A stretch of DNA of 64,000 bases, taken from the NCBI RefSeq assembly GCF_013204795.1, contig NZ_JABMKW010000020.1:1488001-1552000 (forward strand). Reading direction: 5' to 3'. Shown one piece after another: positions 25,815 through 35,008 of this stretch (position 1 is the stretch's first letter; the number at the start of each line of letters is the position of its first letter). The DNA comes from Pedobacter panaciterrae. Lineage in GTDB: Bacteria; Bacteroidota; Bacteroidia; Sphingobacteriales; Sphingobacteriaceae. Position numbers and translations under genes: made by a program. Under the pieces are notes generated by a model. That model was not told the origin of the DNA, did no database searches, and worked only from the letters and a program-made list of their open reading frames with translations.

Positions 25815-26105
25815 TTAAGGGTAATTAGATTTTTTCATAATTATTTGTTCTAAAAATATTGCCGCTGCCGAAAACGACAGGACCAACAATATGCTCTCGA
25901 TCCAATTGTTACCGAAATAAATTCCTATTGGTAGTGCTACCCAAATAGACAAACAGAAGAAACAGTCCATTAATGAGCCAAAAAAGCTTTTACCTGCAAG
26001 TTTTCTTAGTTTATAAATTACATCAAAAGGGCCATCTTCGGCTTGTATTAAATGGGTAACACGCCAAACGGAAAGGACAGAAATTAGAAACAAATAAGCT
26101 GTCAT
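25815..26105 (-). CDS. DUF1360 small membrane protein
   Basis: 96 residues with hydrophobic segments at about 1-15, 43-63 and 67-87. DUF1360 hallmarks are visible: W-R-V-T-H-L-I-Q-A-E-D-G-P-F-D near residue 14 and L-M-D-C-F-F-C-L-S-I-W-V-A near 45, including the C-x2-C pair. The family is membrane-embedded and of unknown function. It sits 10 bases after the 771-residue gene, in the same operon. Confidence 0.82.
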   Translation of the reverse strand: MTAYLFLISVLSVWRVTHLIQAEDGPFDVIYKLRKLAGKSFFGSLMDCFFCLSIWVALPIGIYFGNNWIESILLVLSFSAAAIFLEQIIMKKSNYP

Positions 26106-26115
26106 TGCTTTGTGT

Positions 26116-28431
26116 TTATGGTAAACGTTCTATGGCTACCCCAGCACTTACAATGTAGTTGCCGGCATTTGCACCTGCCCCATAACCATTGGTTGTTCTT
26201 TTTGACGCCGTTAAACCAATAGAAACGGTTGCATAACTTTCAGTAGGTTCAAGCCATTTTCCTGTTGGAACAGGTAAGGGAACAAAAGTAATTTGGTGCG
26301 AATTTGAGTCTCCAAACTTGCTTGCATCTGCCGTACCGCGATAGCCCGGACAATTATGAGCCTCGTTGTTAGTAGGGTTATCACCATGTAAAATACTTGG
26401 TTCGGGCAATGAACTTCCTAATCGTTTTACTTCAAAACCCGCAGAGGTTCCGCATTTTCCGATAGATAGATCATAATGATCCTGAAATACAGAATTGGGA
26501 TGGGTTTCACAAGCTTTAAATGTAACGTTTAGCGGGGTGTTTAAGTAGGCCTCTTTAATGCGATACAAATTACATTCTGCTTTTACAATGTTTACACCAT
26601 CGGCATCAAACCAAACATTGTCCAGGCTAAAGCCAAGAGAATTATTATCAATATACATGGCAATCATATCTGTAGCGCCAGATATATGGTTTCCTGCAGC
26701 ATCATAACCGTCCATACGGAAATAAACCGTTCCGGGTGCAGTACTCTGATAAATTGCCGTATTTAATTGGATTAAACGGTTTTTATCATAGGGTATCCAG
26801 GGTATACCTGCTTCAATTTGAGCTTCTACGTTTAAGTAATAAGGCACTTTAATTGCCGGTCCGCCATCAACTTTTAGCGGTATAGTATCGTATGAACCTA
26901 TTAATTTTGGCAATAAATCTAACCCAAAGCCCTGAAATAAATAGCCCATATAACCTTCCGTTACGTAATTCCAGGAACTGAAAGGTTCCGACATGTTTTT
27001 GCTATATCTAATGGTATAAAAGGCAATTATCGGATCATTAGCTTTCCTTTGTGTATTATACAAACAACCTTTTACATCTACTGTACCCGCCCAGGCTGCA
27101 CAATCTATGTTCAAACCTGCCAAAACATTGTGGCTGCTAATGCGGCCATCGGCATGTAAGTGGTTATCTAAGGCCGCAGAATTTCTATCCATAGCAGCAA
27201 AGGCAAAACTGGCAGTACTATTTTGGTTGCCACCTATAATTACATTGCCTAGTGAACCAATCATATTGCCGTTAAAACAATTAAAAGGTTTAGGTATAAC
27301 CGATGCAGGGATACAAATATCAATACGCTTAATTCGGCTTACATTAAAGTAGCAGGCACTTTCGTACAAAACAGGTGCTCCAACAGTAGATCCGGGGATA
27401 CTTACAATCAGATCTGGCATCACTTGCGCTGCAAGATCTTCGCCACTGGCATAATCAAACAGTTCGTCAAATATATCTGTAAGCGTATGTTTATAATGAA
27501 AAATGTAGTTACCATTCATATCGGTAATGGCAAAGCCTAAATTTCTACGCTCTCCGCTACCAGTGTAGGGGTTTCCTGCTTTTTCGGCAGCGGTACGGTC
27601 GTATTCTTCAAAATTTAAGCTGATATTTTTACCATCAGCAACGCTACATCCAAAACGGGCATTATCAAAAACACCAACAATGTCACGTCGGGCCGAACTT
27701 AGCGTATTACTTACATTGGTATCTAATTGTATGGTCTTGGTATATTTCAGGGTGCTTTCTAATGAAATATTTTCAGTGCCTTTTAAACTGGCGGCCCTTG
27801 TATCAATCGCCCTTTCCTGGTTTTCGATGCTAAATAAATCAGCTACACGACTCGGGGTTTGTCTGTCGTCCGTTAAATTAATCATAAGGGGTTTAAACGG
27901 ACCCGGATCTGGTGGATTTGGATTTACAATAACCGATGGAATACGTTCAGGATAATATTTCTCTATCACTTCGCGTATTCCAGGATTTTTTAACGCTTTT
28001 TCGAAAGCAAAAATATTATCGATAACAAAGTGACTGCGATAACATGGATTATAAAGACAAAGGCCGCTGTAGGTACTCACATGGCCATAGGCTAAATAAT
28101 CCTGATAACCGGCTGGGGTAAAACAGGTAAGCACCAGATCATCAAAATCCTGATCACCTCCGCCGTCATTAGACTGAATTTGAAACTGGTAATTCCCGCC
28201 CACTTTGGTTGGAAATTTAATTCGGGCATCAGAATTCTGAAAACCAGTACCCGGATTATGTTGGATGTTAAGCGTCCACATGGCACCGGTTACTACTACA
28301 TCGGCTGCGCCGACTGTACCCTGATAAGTGCCGTTTCCACTTGTAGCACCTTGTACTACAAACTGCTGTTTAAAGGTTGCATTTTTGGCCGTAACACGTA
28401 CGGTCCAATTGCCTTGCATGGAAATATACAT
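26116..28431 (-). CDS. Large beta-rich unknown protein
   Basis: 771 residues with no signal peptide and no membrane span despite looking like an exported beta-sandwich protein. The N-terminus (1-105) is a compact beta domain, G-N-W-T-V-R-V-T-A-K-N to Q-D-F-D-D-L-V-L-T-C. A proline-rich linker (N-P-N-P-P-D-P-G-P) follows at about 165-180, then long mixed beta regions with scattered Cys. I find no catalytic motif. The clustering with DUF1360 and the 377-residue protein suggests a multi-protein assembly. A second Met at residue 5 is an equally possible start. Confidence 0.6.
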   Translation of the reverse strand: MYISMQGNWTVRVTAKNATFKQQFVVQGATSGNGTYQGTVGAADVVVTGAMWTLNIQHNPGTGFQNSDARIKFPTKVGGNYQFQIQSNDGGGDQDFDDLVLTCFTPAGYQDYLAYGHVSTYSGLCLYNPCYRSHFVIDNIFAFEKALKNPGIREVIEKYYPERIPSVIVNPNPPDPGPFKPLMINLTDDRQTPSRVADLFSIENQERAIDTRAASLKGTENISLESTLKYTKTIQLDTNVSNTLSSARRDIVGVFDNARFGCSVADGKNISLNFEEYDRTAAEKAGNPYTGSGERRNLGFAITDMNGNYIFHYKHTLTDIFDELFDYASGEDLAAQVMPDLIVSIPGSTVGAPVLYESACYFNVSRIKRIDICIPASVIPKPFNCFNGNMIGSLGNVIIGGNQNSTASFAFAAMDRNSAALDNHLHADGRISSHNVLAGLNIDCAAWAGTVDVKGCLYNTQRKANDPIIAFYTIRYSKNMSEPFSSWNYVTEGYMGYLFQGFGLDLLPKLIGSYDTIPLKVDGGPAIKVPYYLNVEAQIEAGIPWIPYDKNRLIQLNTAIYQSTAPGTVYFRMDGYDAAGNHISGATDMIAMYIDNNSLGFSLDNVWFDADGVNIVKAECNLYRIKEAYLNTPLNVTFKACETHPNSVFQDHYDLSIGKCGTSAGFEVKRLGSSLPEPSILHGDNPTNNEAHNCPGYRGTADASKFGDSNSHQITFVPLPVPTGKWLEPTESYATVSIGLTASKRTTNGYGAGANAGNYIVSAGVAIERLP

Positions 28432-28561
28432 AGTTTTGATTATTTTAATAGCCTACTCTTTTATCGGATTTTCGGCTTACTCCGCTATTTGATTATAGAT
28501 ACACCCAGACTTACAGCCGTTACCCTATTTAGCATGCTGAGTGTAGTTTGGAGAGCACGTC

Positions 28562-29695
28562 TTAAATATCTTTCTCTGTATCACAATCATTAGGGCAACA
28601 ACGATATTCTTGTGATTTTTCAAGTAGTTCTATTTGCCTTCTTAAAAGTTCATTTTGTAAATGGATGCGTTCTCTTGCAGCAGGCTCGCAGGTATTACAT
28701 TCGTCCAAACAGCCCTTTACAATAACGCCGGCCGTAGGCAATGAGAATTCCATTGAAAACTCAAATTTCTTGCGGTAAGCGGCTGATACTTCACCTTTAT
28801 CATCTAAAATACCTGTCGCAATTAGCTCTTTGTTTAGTTCTTTTAAAGCCTCTTCGCGCATAGCAGGTGTTATGGTCGGGTTTACAAAAGCGAAATTTGT
28901 AATTCCAGAAACACTAATCAGTTTCTCTATGCTTACCAATTCAAATTTCACCACTTGTTTTTTATTCATCCGATAGAAAAAGTACGAGATGGCATGGCAA
29001 CCGTTAGGATTCGAAAACTCCCTGGAAGAAGATTCGAAATGATCTTCTGATTGACCTTCGGCATGCACTTTAGTGGCTACCTCGCCAATCGAAATAGAGT
29101 GCGCTTTCTGCGTAGCATTTACAGCCTGAGTTGCCGAAGCTCGCATATTGCTGCTCTGACTGTTTAAATAATCGAGCGTTGACGAACTGTTGTGGTTTTT
29201 GGTAGAGTTGCTATTAGAATCTACTCCAGGGCTAAACGGATTAATATCTATGCTACTGCTAGAGCCACCACTAAAATCCCAATGGTCTTTATTTTCGCTG
29301 TTTTGATTTCCCGATTGATTGTTTTCCATATCAGAAAAATAGCTTTGCGATGCTTTCATAAAGTATTGTTCTTCGGATATCTGTTCAGAACGATAACTTA
29401 GCTGAGTACTGGCATCGTAAGTAAATTTGCTTCTTCTATCGGTTGTAACCAGGCGCACTTTTTCGCCAGGCAACAAGGTGGTTGTATAAACCGGATCACC
29501 CAGCACATTACCTATAGTGCATCGGCTTAATTTAAAGCTGATTAATAGTTGGGCTACTAAGGCCGTTTGCCTCTCCTGCCCTTTTATAGACAATGGATAA
29601 TTTAATGTGCGTGTAAAAACCAATACATCACAATTGCTGTCTTTTAACAATTCCGGACAGCAGGGAATTTCTGAGGATTCATGTTTATTTTCCAT
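28562..29695 (-). CDS. Unknown protein with terminal Cys clusters
   Basis: 377 residues. The N-terminus has E-I-P-C-C-P-E-L, then an ordered region with L-L-P-G-E-K-V-R-L-V-T-T-D-R-R. A low-complexity Ser/Asn/Gln stretch spans about 120-200. A second ordered part (about 225-320) has S-Y-F-F-Y-R-M-N-K-K-Q-V-V-K-F-E-L. The end is C-L-D-E-C-N-T-C-E-P, a heptad-like helix, and R-C-C-P-N-D-C-D. At least eight Cys sit at the two ends, suggesting metal binding or disulfide linkage. No known family recognised. It is the first gene of the cluster, divergent from the 29961 gene. Confidence 0.6.
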   Translation of the reverse strand: MENKHESSEIPCCPELLKDSNCDVLVFTRTLNYPLSIKGQERQTALVAQLLISFKLSRCTIGNVLGDPVYTTTLLPGEKVRLVTTDRRSKFTYDASTQLSYRSEQISEEQYFMKASQSYFSDMENNQSGNQNSENKDHWDFSGGSSSSIDINPFSPGVDSNSNSTKNHNSSSTLDYLNSQSSNMRASATQAVNATQKAHSISIGEVATKVHAEGQSEDHFESSSREFSNPNGCHAISYFFYRMNKKQVVKFELVSIEKLISVSGITNFAFVNPTITPAMREEALKELNKELIATGILDDKGEVSAAYRKKFEFSMEFSLPTAGVIVKGCLDECNTCEPAARERIHLQNELLRRQIELLEKSQEYRCCPNDCDTEKDI

Positions 29696-29827
29696 TTTTT
29701 TATTTTTTTAGTCAAAATCTATTTGGCAATTAAATGATCCTAAGAGCGCCTTTAGATTTGTTTTTTTGATAGACTAAAGTTCTGATGAATACCAGCAATG
29801 GACAAGGTAGCTTGCACGGATTTTTGC

Positions 29828-29845
29828 ATGCGTGTTAATACGCAT
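29828..29845. promoter_or_regulatory. Inverted repeat between divergent units
   Basis: ATGCGT / ACGCAT with a six-base spacer lies midway in the 265-base divergent region (29696-29960). It is a candidate operator for either unit. The rest of this gap shows only AT-rich sequence and the promoter listed next. Confidence 0.3.
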
Positions 29846-29902
29846 ACGCCATGTGGCTTTTACGCAATTATTAAAAAAAGGGCCTTAATCGTTACTAAAC
29901 AC

Positions 29903-29932
29903 TTGAAATACAGTTAATAATATTTAATTTTA
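29903..29932 (+). promoter_or_regulatory. Promoter of the 29.96-32.5 kb operon
   Basis: TTG (29903-29905), 19-base spacer, TAATTTTA (29925-29932), one mismatch from TAnnTTTG, about 28 bases before the ATG. Confidence 0.45.
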
Positions 29933-29960
29933 GTAAACCATACTAAACGAATCTTATAAA

Positions 29961-30434
29961 ATGGAAACTCAAAACAGACAACACCCGATTGATGGTACCG
30001 AAGGCGATCCTATCGATATAAAGATTGCTGCCGCCTGGACAAAGAATTATCGTATCATGAACCCAAATGAAACGATTTCACATTTTTTTGGGAATCAGAT
30101 TTTACAACAGATCCTTGAACAGCCCGAATGCTTAGGTATCCGCATCTACTATGCCAATGAAGTGAGGCTAAACTGGATTCAGCGTATTTTTGTTGCGATA
30201 AGCAATTTTTTACGTTGGATTGTTGGTGCATATGGTGTAAAGCACCTGATTTTGGTAGGTAGTGATAAAGATGGTATAGATCAAATACCTGAGCAAGTGC
30301 CAACTATAACTCCATCAGATCCAGAAAAACCAATGATGGCCATGTCTTTTAAAGCAGCAGCTCCCACTATAGCCGAACAAGCGTCGCCATGCCCAGGAGG
30401 TGCGGGTTGTCCTGAAAATGCACTAACCAAATAA
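29961..30434 (+). CDS. Small unknown protein with Cys-containing tail
   Basis: 157 residues. An ordered part (about 20-90) contains A-A-A-W-T-K-N-Y-R and H-F-F-G-N-Q-I-L-Q-Q-I-L, then C-L-G-I-R-I-Y-Y-A, followed by V-K-H-L-I-L-V-G. A disordered Pro/Ala linker leads to S-P-C-P-G-G-A-G-C-P at the end. A moderately hydrophobic stretch (I-F-V-A-I-S-N-F-L-R-W-I-V-G) might touch the membrane. I know this style of small protein from Bacteroidota but not a function. It leads the operon encoding the 7TM protein and two-component system, 16 bases before the next gene. Confidence 0.65.
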   Translation: METQNRQHPIDGTEGDPIDIKIAAAWTKNYRIMNPNETISHFFGNQILQQILEQPECLGIRIYYANEVRLNWIQRIFVAISNFLRWIVGAYGVKHLILVGSDKDGIDQIPEQVPTITPSDPEKPMMAMSFKAAAPTIAEQASPCPGGAGCPENALTK

Positions 30435-30450
30435 AGTTAAAGAATTAACG

Positions 30451-31113
30451 ATGTCACCGCAGCTCCTTTTGCAAAACTTATCAAGCTTGTCAGCGCTTTT
30501 GCCCATAGCAGCGGCAATACTTAACTATAAGCACTTAAATAAAGTGCAAAAAATTGCCGGCGTATTTTTTATAGTTTCAGGCTTGTTCGATCTGAGTTTG
30601 CTTTTGGTGAGGCACTTCAATATAACTTTAATTACCAGCGGAGGGCGCGCCAACAACGCGCCCTTAATTCATTTATTTATATTGGTAAGTGTTCTATTTT
30701 ATGCGTTAATATATTTCCATGCATTTAATAAATTGGCGTTAAAAAAACTCTCACTAGCGCTTTCTGTAATAACCGGGGTGCTAATTTTTATCAACGCATT
30801 TTTTATAGAAGGATTATTAAAATTTCCTTCTATCGGAAATACCATTTTAAGCGTAACCTTAATCTTATTATCCTTACTCTATTTTTGGCAATTACTTGAT
30901 CAGGCCGAGATTGTTCGCCTGGAAAAGCAACCCATGTTTTGGATAAGTGCCGGCGTTTTATCTTATTGCAGCATCAATATTTTTCTATTTATGCTCATGA
31001 GGTCTTTAGGATCTTTATCTTCAAATTTCTGGACCATTCACTCCATAATTAATATAATAGCTAACCTTTTATTCGCAATTGCCTTATTTTGCAAACCACA
31101 GAAAACGATATAG
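30451..31113 (+). CDS. Multi-span membrane protein upstream of a histidine kinase
   Basis: 220 residues with about seven hydrophobic segments separated by very short loops (around 10-25, 35-52, 72-90, 98-118, 127-147, 160-180, 192-212). No enzyme motif. Its 3' end overlaps the kinase gene by 25 bases, so it probably forms the membrane sensor half of the signalling system. The ligand is unknown. Confidence 0.7.
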   Translation: MSPQLLLQNLSSLSALLPIAAAILNYKHLNKVQKIAGVFFIVSGLFDLSLLLVRHFNITLITSGGRANNAPLIHLFILVSVLFYALIYFHAFNKLALKKLSLALSVITGVLIFINAFFIEGLLKFPSIGNTILSVTLILLSLLYFWQLLDQAEIVRLEKQPMFWISAGVLSYCSINIFLFMLMRSLGSLSSNFWTIHSIINIIANLLFAIALFCKPQKTI

Positions 31114-31886
31114 CCGAAGTACTTATTATTGGTACACTAGTGGTAGTTTTACTGCTGGTATTTTTGTTTTTGTTTGTAATTCTTTACCAGCGCAAAATGC
31201 TAAAATACCAGGAAGAAAAACGTAAAATGCAAGCCGAAGCACAAAACAGCTTCCTGCAGGCAGTTTTTGAAACGCAGGAAAGCGAGCGTAAACGCTTATC
31301 TGTTGATTTACACGATAGCGTTGGACAGGTGTTATCGGCCATCAAATTAAACTTGCATCGCATCGCCAAATTATCGGGCAATGCCGAAAATGCATCAACC
31401 TTGCTGGCCAGTACCCGTAAATTAACCGACGAATGTATACAGGAAATACGCAACATTATTCATAATGTTTTACCCACAGTTTTAATCGACTTTGGACTAA
31501 CCGATGGACTGAAAGATTTGTCTAATTATGTGCAGCAAAATACTGGCGTAGAGGTAAACTATAGCCAAAATTTAAATGGAGAACGTTTTAAACCCGAAAT
31601 AGAAATTACACTTTACCGCATGATGCAGGAGTTGTTTGGCAATGCCATAAAACATGCACAAGCTTCGGAAATCGACATCTCTTTAAGTAAAGAAGCAGGA
31701 TTGATCCGCCTGGACTTTAAGGATAATGGCATCGGCTTTAATAAAGACACCATTGTACATGGCTTTGGCTTAAAAAATTTGCAAAGCCGGGCCCAATTAA
31801 TAAAAGCCGACATTAGAACTCATTCAGTAATTGGAAAAGGTACACAAACCACTATTACTTTAAACATTAATAAACTTGATAATTGA
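31089..31886 (+). CDS. NarL-type sensor histidine kinase
   Basis: 265 residues. One N-terminal membrane span (12-33), a short coiled linker, then a HisKA_3 dimerisation domain with R-K-R-L-S-V-D-L-H-D-S-V-G-Q, phospho-acceptor His75. An HATPase domain follows with F-G-N-A-I-K-H-A and D-N-G-I-G-F, ending T-T-I-T-L. The only start that keeps the membrane span is TTG at 31089, overlapping the 7TM gene by 25 bases. With no periplasmic sensor of its own it likely receives its signal from the 7TM protein. Partner regulator starts three bases after its stop. Confidence 0.88.
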   Translation: MQTTENDIAEVLIIGTLVVVLLLVFLFLFVILYQRKMLKYQEEKRKMQAEAQNSFLQAVFETQESERKRLSVDLHDSVGQVLSAIKLNLHRIAKLSGNAENASTLLASTRKLTDECIQEIRNIIHNVLPTVLIDFGLTDGLKDLSNYVQQNTGVEVNYSQNLNGERFKPEIEITLYRMMQELFGNAIKHAQASEIDISLSKEAGLIRLDFKDNGIGFNKDTIVHGFGLKNLQSRAQLIKADIRTHSVIGKGTQTTITLNINKLDN

Positions 31887-31889
31887 CCT

Positions 31890-32543
31890 ATGGCCTTAAT
31901 AAATTTAGCAATCGCTGATGATCATAAAATTTTCCGTGAAGGTCTAAAATTCACTTTAGAAGATTATACTGAACTAAATTTAATTATAGAAGCAATAAAC
32001 GGCAAAGATCTAATTGATCAAATTACCAAGAATAAACCCGACGTAATTCTAATGGATATTAAAATGCCTGAAATGGATGGCATGCAGGCAACAGCTTATA
32101 TTCACCAGCATTTTCCGGAAATTAAAATATTAGTTCTTTCTATGCACAACGAGGATAAGTATATTTTAGACGCCATGCGCCTGGGCGCTTCGGGCTATCT
32201 TTTAAAAAATGCCGAACCCGAAGAAATATTGGATGCTATTGTAACCGTACATGCAAAGGGCTTTTATTTTAACGACAACCTGTCGATAACCATGGCAAAA
32301 GAGCTGTTGGGCATAAATTTCATGCATCGTTTGCATCAAAAAGAGGCCAAGCTAAACGAACGTGAGATCGAAGTACTTAAACTCATTTGCGAGGAATGCA
32401 GTAATTCCGAGATTGCCGATAAATTGTTTCTAAGTGTGCGTACAGTTGAGGGTTATCGCACCAGATTGTTCGAGAAAATAGGTTCTAAAAACATTGCAGG
32501 TTTGGTTATTTATGCTGTAAAGAATGGAATAATAACAATATAA
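31890..32543 (+). CDS. NarL/FixJ-family response regulator
   Basis: 217 residues. Receiver domain with acidic pair D10-D11 and phospho-acceptor Asp56 in V-I-L-M-D-I-K-M-P-E-M-D-G. A LuxR-type HTH follows (L-N-E-R-E-I-E-V-L-K-L-I-C, then L-F-L-S-V-R-T-V-E-G-Y-R). It is cognate to the kinase three bases upstream. Targets are unknown; the divergent cysteine-pair cluster is the nearest candidate. The stop is only three bases from the convergent TPR gene stop. Confidence 0.93.
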   Translation: MALINLAIADDHKIFREGLKFTLEDYTELNLIIEAINGKDLIDQITKNKPDVILMDIKMPEMDGMQATAYIHQHFPEIKILVLSMHNEDKYILDAMRLGASGYLLKNAEPEEILDAIVTVHAKGFYFNDNLSITMAKELLGINFMHRLHQKEAKLNEREIEVLKLICEECSNSEIADKLFLSVRTVEGYRTRLFEKIGSKNIAGLVIYAVKNGIITI

Positions 32544-32546
32544 AAC

Positions 32547-34910
32547 CTATAGATAATGCATTTTATTTACCCATTCTTTCCATAAATATTGTGCCTTTTG
32601 TTGCAAGTGTTCTGATGCCATTTCAAATTCTGTTCGTGTATCAGATGCATTTGATTCGTACGCTGTATAGAACCCTACATAAAAGGCATTGCGCTGTACT
32701 ATTTTTTTTGATAAACCTAAAAACCCACTTTCTATATCCTGCCACTCTACGAGCTCGTACCTTATCCCTAAATCCTCAGATTTCAAATGGATATAAAAAA
32801 ACGAATCGTATATCTCTTCAATTTCAGTTCGCTTTTTTCTAAGCTCAAAACCAATATACATGTCTTTCTCTACCCAAGCAGATGAAGAAGGCATTTTATT
32901 ATTGGTAACCAAATTCAACATCTGCTTTAAATATTTGACATTTTCTTCTTTTGCCTTTAAAGGATAGTCAAAAATTCTTTTAGGTTGAGTTTTATAGAGC
33001 GCAACAACTACCTCATCAAAGTTCTGCCCCGCGTTTATAATATTCAAATTACTCTTAGCATCGTTCACTACGTCGCGTATATAGGCTAATTGAGTATTTG
33101 CAAATTTCTCCGTAATCAGTTTAAAATACTTTTGAGCTTCGTTTTTGTCGTTTAAACCCAGATAGGCATGCGCCATAAAATAATATTTAAAACTCTCCGC
33201 TTTTTCGCTTTGCATTTTTTGATAAGCCGGATTGCTAAATAAATCACTTACATAGCTAAGACTTTGATTATGCAAACCTTTAGCCATTAAAAAGTTGAAA
33301 TACACAATAGCCGTATCCAAAACAATACTTACAATAGTTTTATGCTCATCTCCGCTTTCTTCAAATTTTCGGATGGTTTGCTCGTAAATTTGTTTTGCTT
33401 CTTCGTATTTTTCCGATTGTCGGTAAGCAGTTATGAGGTAGAACATCACTTGATACCATTTTTCTGCTTCCAGAATATTTTTGTAATAATCGAAATTAGA
33501 AAGCACTTCCAGACAGAATTTTTCAAGGTTCAGGTCATTTTCATTTCTCCATGAAATTTCCATTCCATTATCTAAGTTTTCCCAGAATGGCGAAACCTGG
33601 TAACCCTGCCAATGTATGTCTGAAGCAAATTTACACTCGTCGTTAAGGTAGCTTTTATGCTGATACCAGGATACTTGTTTAATTACAATACCCAGATTAT
33701 TGCAAAGCATTGCAAAAGTGTGTGGCTCATTGTTAATAGACAAACCCTTATCACTATTAAAGTAATTGTTAAATGCTTGGTAGCCGGCCAGACCATATTT
33801 TTTTGCCGTTTCATAATACATCTGGGCCGAAAAATGATCATTTTTATCCTGTGCCTCGTTGCCTTTTTCCAGATAGGTAGTTAGTATGTTATAGCAAATT
33901 GCACCATCGGGATAAATTGGAAAATCGATACTTCGTAAATCGATATTTAAATCTTCGGCTGTATCATAATATCTTTCGATGGCTAAATCTTTTACCTCCT
34001 TAACTATCTCATAATATTTGGTCAGATTATCGAAGCCTTTTTTTGCATTCTTATCATTAAAGTAATAGTTGTTGCTCAACATCCTCCAGGCTATGGCATT
34101 TGTTGGATTTTTTTCGGTTTCATTAATAATAACGGGCAGATACTTCGCCACAAATTCCTGACGGTTTTTGTACCCAAATTCTGTTGGCATCTCATATGCA
34201 GTAGGGTAAAATAAATTAAATAAATTCCAATGCTTATTTAATTTACCCCTGTTAAACAACTCCTCTATCTTTTCTGTATAGCCTACACACTCCAGAGGCT
34301 CTGCAAAATCAAAATGTTTAGACAATAACTGTTCTGCCTCATCAAACCTTTCCAGTTCCAGTAAAAGTAATCCACCCTCATAATTTCTGGATACCATTTT
34401 TGGCGCATGTTTAAACGATTTCAGGTAATAATCAATCGCTTCGGTCTCATCTCCTTTTTCTTGATGGAGATAAGCCAATTTATGATAAGTATCGCCAAAA
34501 GCCTGGTCTTGTAAAGCACGATTGTCTTTTATGCCACCAACATCAATTAGTTTATCTTCTAACGTTTCAATAGCAATATCATTTAATGATAGTTTTTCCA
34601 GGTAAATATAAATTAACCAATCATACGCCTGAAGTCTGCTAGTTATATCACTACTCGTATTTAGTATAAGGTTACAGTCTTCTTGTATGGCAGATGTATT
34701 GCTAAAAACAGGGCTGTTATTTATTCTTATTCGCCATAATAATGCTTCAAAATGACTTGGCTCTTTGCTTAGTATGGTTTGAACTATTGCCAAAATATTT
34801 TCGCACGTATTTTTGTTTTCAATATCTGATAATAAATCGTCTTCTTTTGAAAAATCAAGTGTGTTGTATAGTGCTATGATGTGGTTGAGTTCGTCTGAGA
34901 ATTTATTCAT
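32547..34910 (-). CDS. Tetratricopeptide-repeat protein
   Basis: 787 residues, no signal peptide. TPR-like helical pairs run through most of the chain, for example F-G-D-T-Y-H-K-L-A-Y-L-H-Q-E-K-G-D-E, K-Y-E-E-A-K-Q-I-Y-E-Q and A-H-A-Y-L-G-L-N-D-K-N-E-A-Q-K-Y. The last 100 residues form a different domain with Y-I-G-F-E-L-R-K-K-R-T-E and E-W-Q-D-I-E-S-G-F, which I do not recognise. Likely a cytoplasmic scaffold. A monocistronic unit with no functional clue from neighbours. Confidence 0.75.
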   Translation of the reverse strand: MNKFSDELNHIIALYNTLDFSKEDDLLSDIENKNTCENILAIVQTILSKEPSHFEALLWRIRINNSPVFSNTSAIQEDCNLILNTSSDITSRLQAYDWLIYIYLEKLSLNDIAIETLEDKLIDVGGIKDNRALQDQAFGDTYHKLAYLHQEKGDETEAIDYYLKSFKHAPKMVSRNYEGGLLLLELERFDEAEQLLSKHFDFAEPLECVGYTEKIEELFNRGKLNKHWNLFNLFYPTAYEMPTEFGYKNRQEFVAKYLPVIINETEKNPTNAIAWRMLSNNYYFNDKNAKKGFDNLTKYYEIVKEVKDLAIERYYDTAEDLNIDLRSIDFPIYPDGAICYNILTTYLEKGNEAQDKNDHFSAQMYYETAKKYGLAGYQAFNNYFNSDKGLSINNEPHTFAMLCNNLGIVIKQVSWYQHKSYLNDECKFASDIHWQGYQVSPFWENLDNGMEISWRNENDLNLEKFCLEVLSNFDYYKNILEAEKWYQVMFYLITAYRQSEKYEEAKQIYEQTIRKFEESGDEHKTIVSIVLDTAIVYFNFLMAKGLHNQSLSYVSDLFSNPAYQKMQSEKAESFKYYFMAHAYLGLNDKNEAQKYFKLITEKFANTQLAYIRDVVNDAKSNLNIINAGQNFDEVVVALYKTQPKRIFDYPLKAKEENVKYLKQMLNLVTNNKMPSSSAWVEKDMYIGFELRKKRTEIEEIYDSFFYIHLKSEDLGIRYELVEWQDIESGFLGLSKKIVQRNAFYVGFYTAYESNASDTRTEFEMASEHLQQKAQYLWKEWVNKMHYL

Positions 34911-35008
34911 TGATGTGCATTATAGGTATCGGAAGTACAAAGAAATAAGTAAAAAGATAAAAACAAAATTTTGATTAAAATAAAATGCTCAGACAGTAAA
35001 TATAACCA

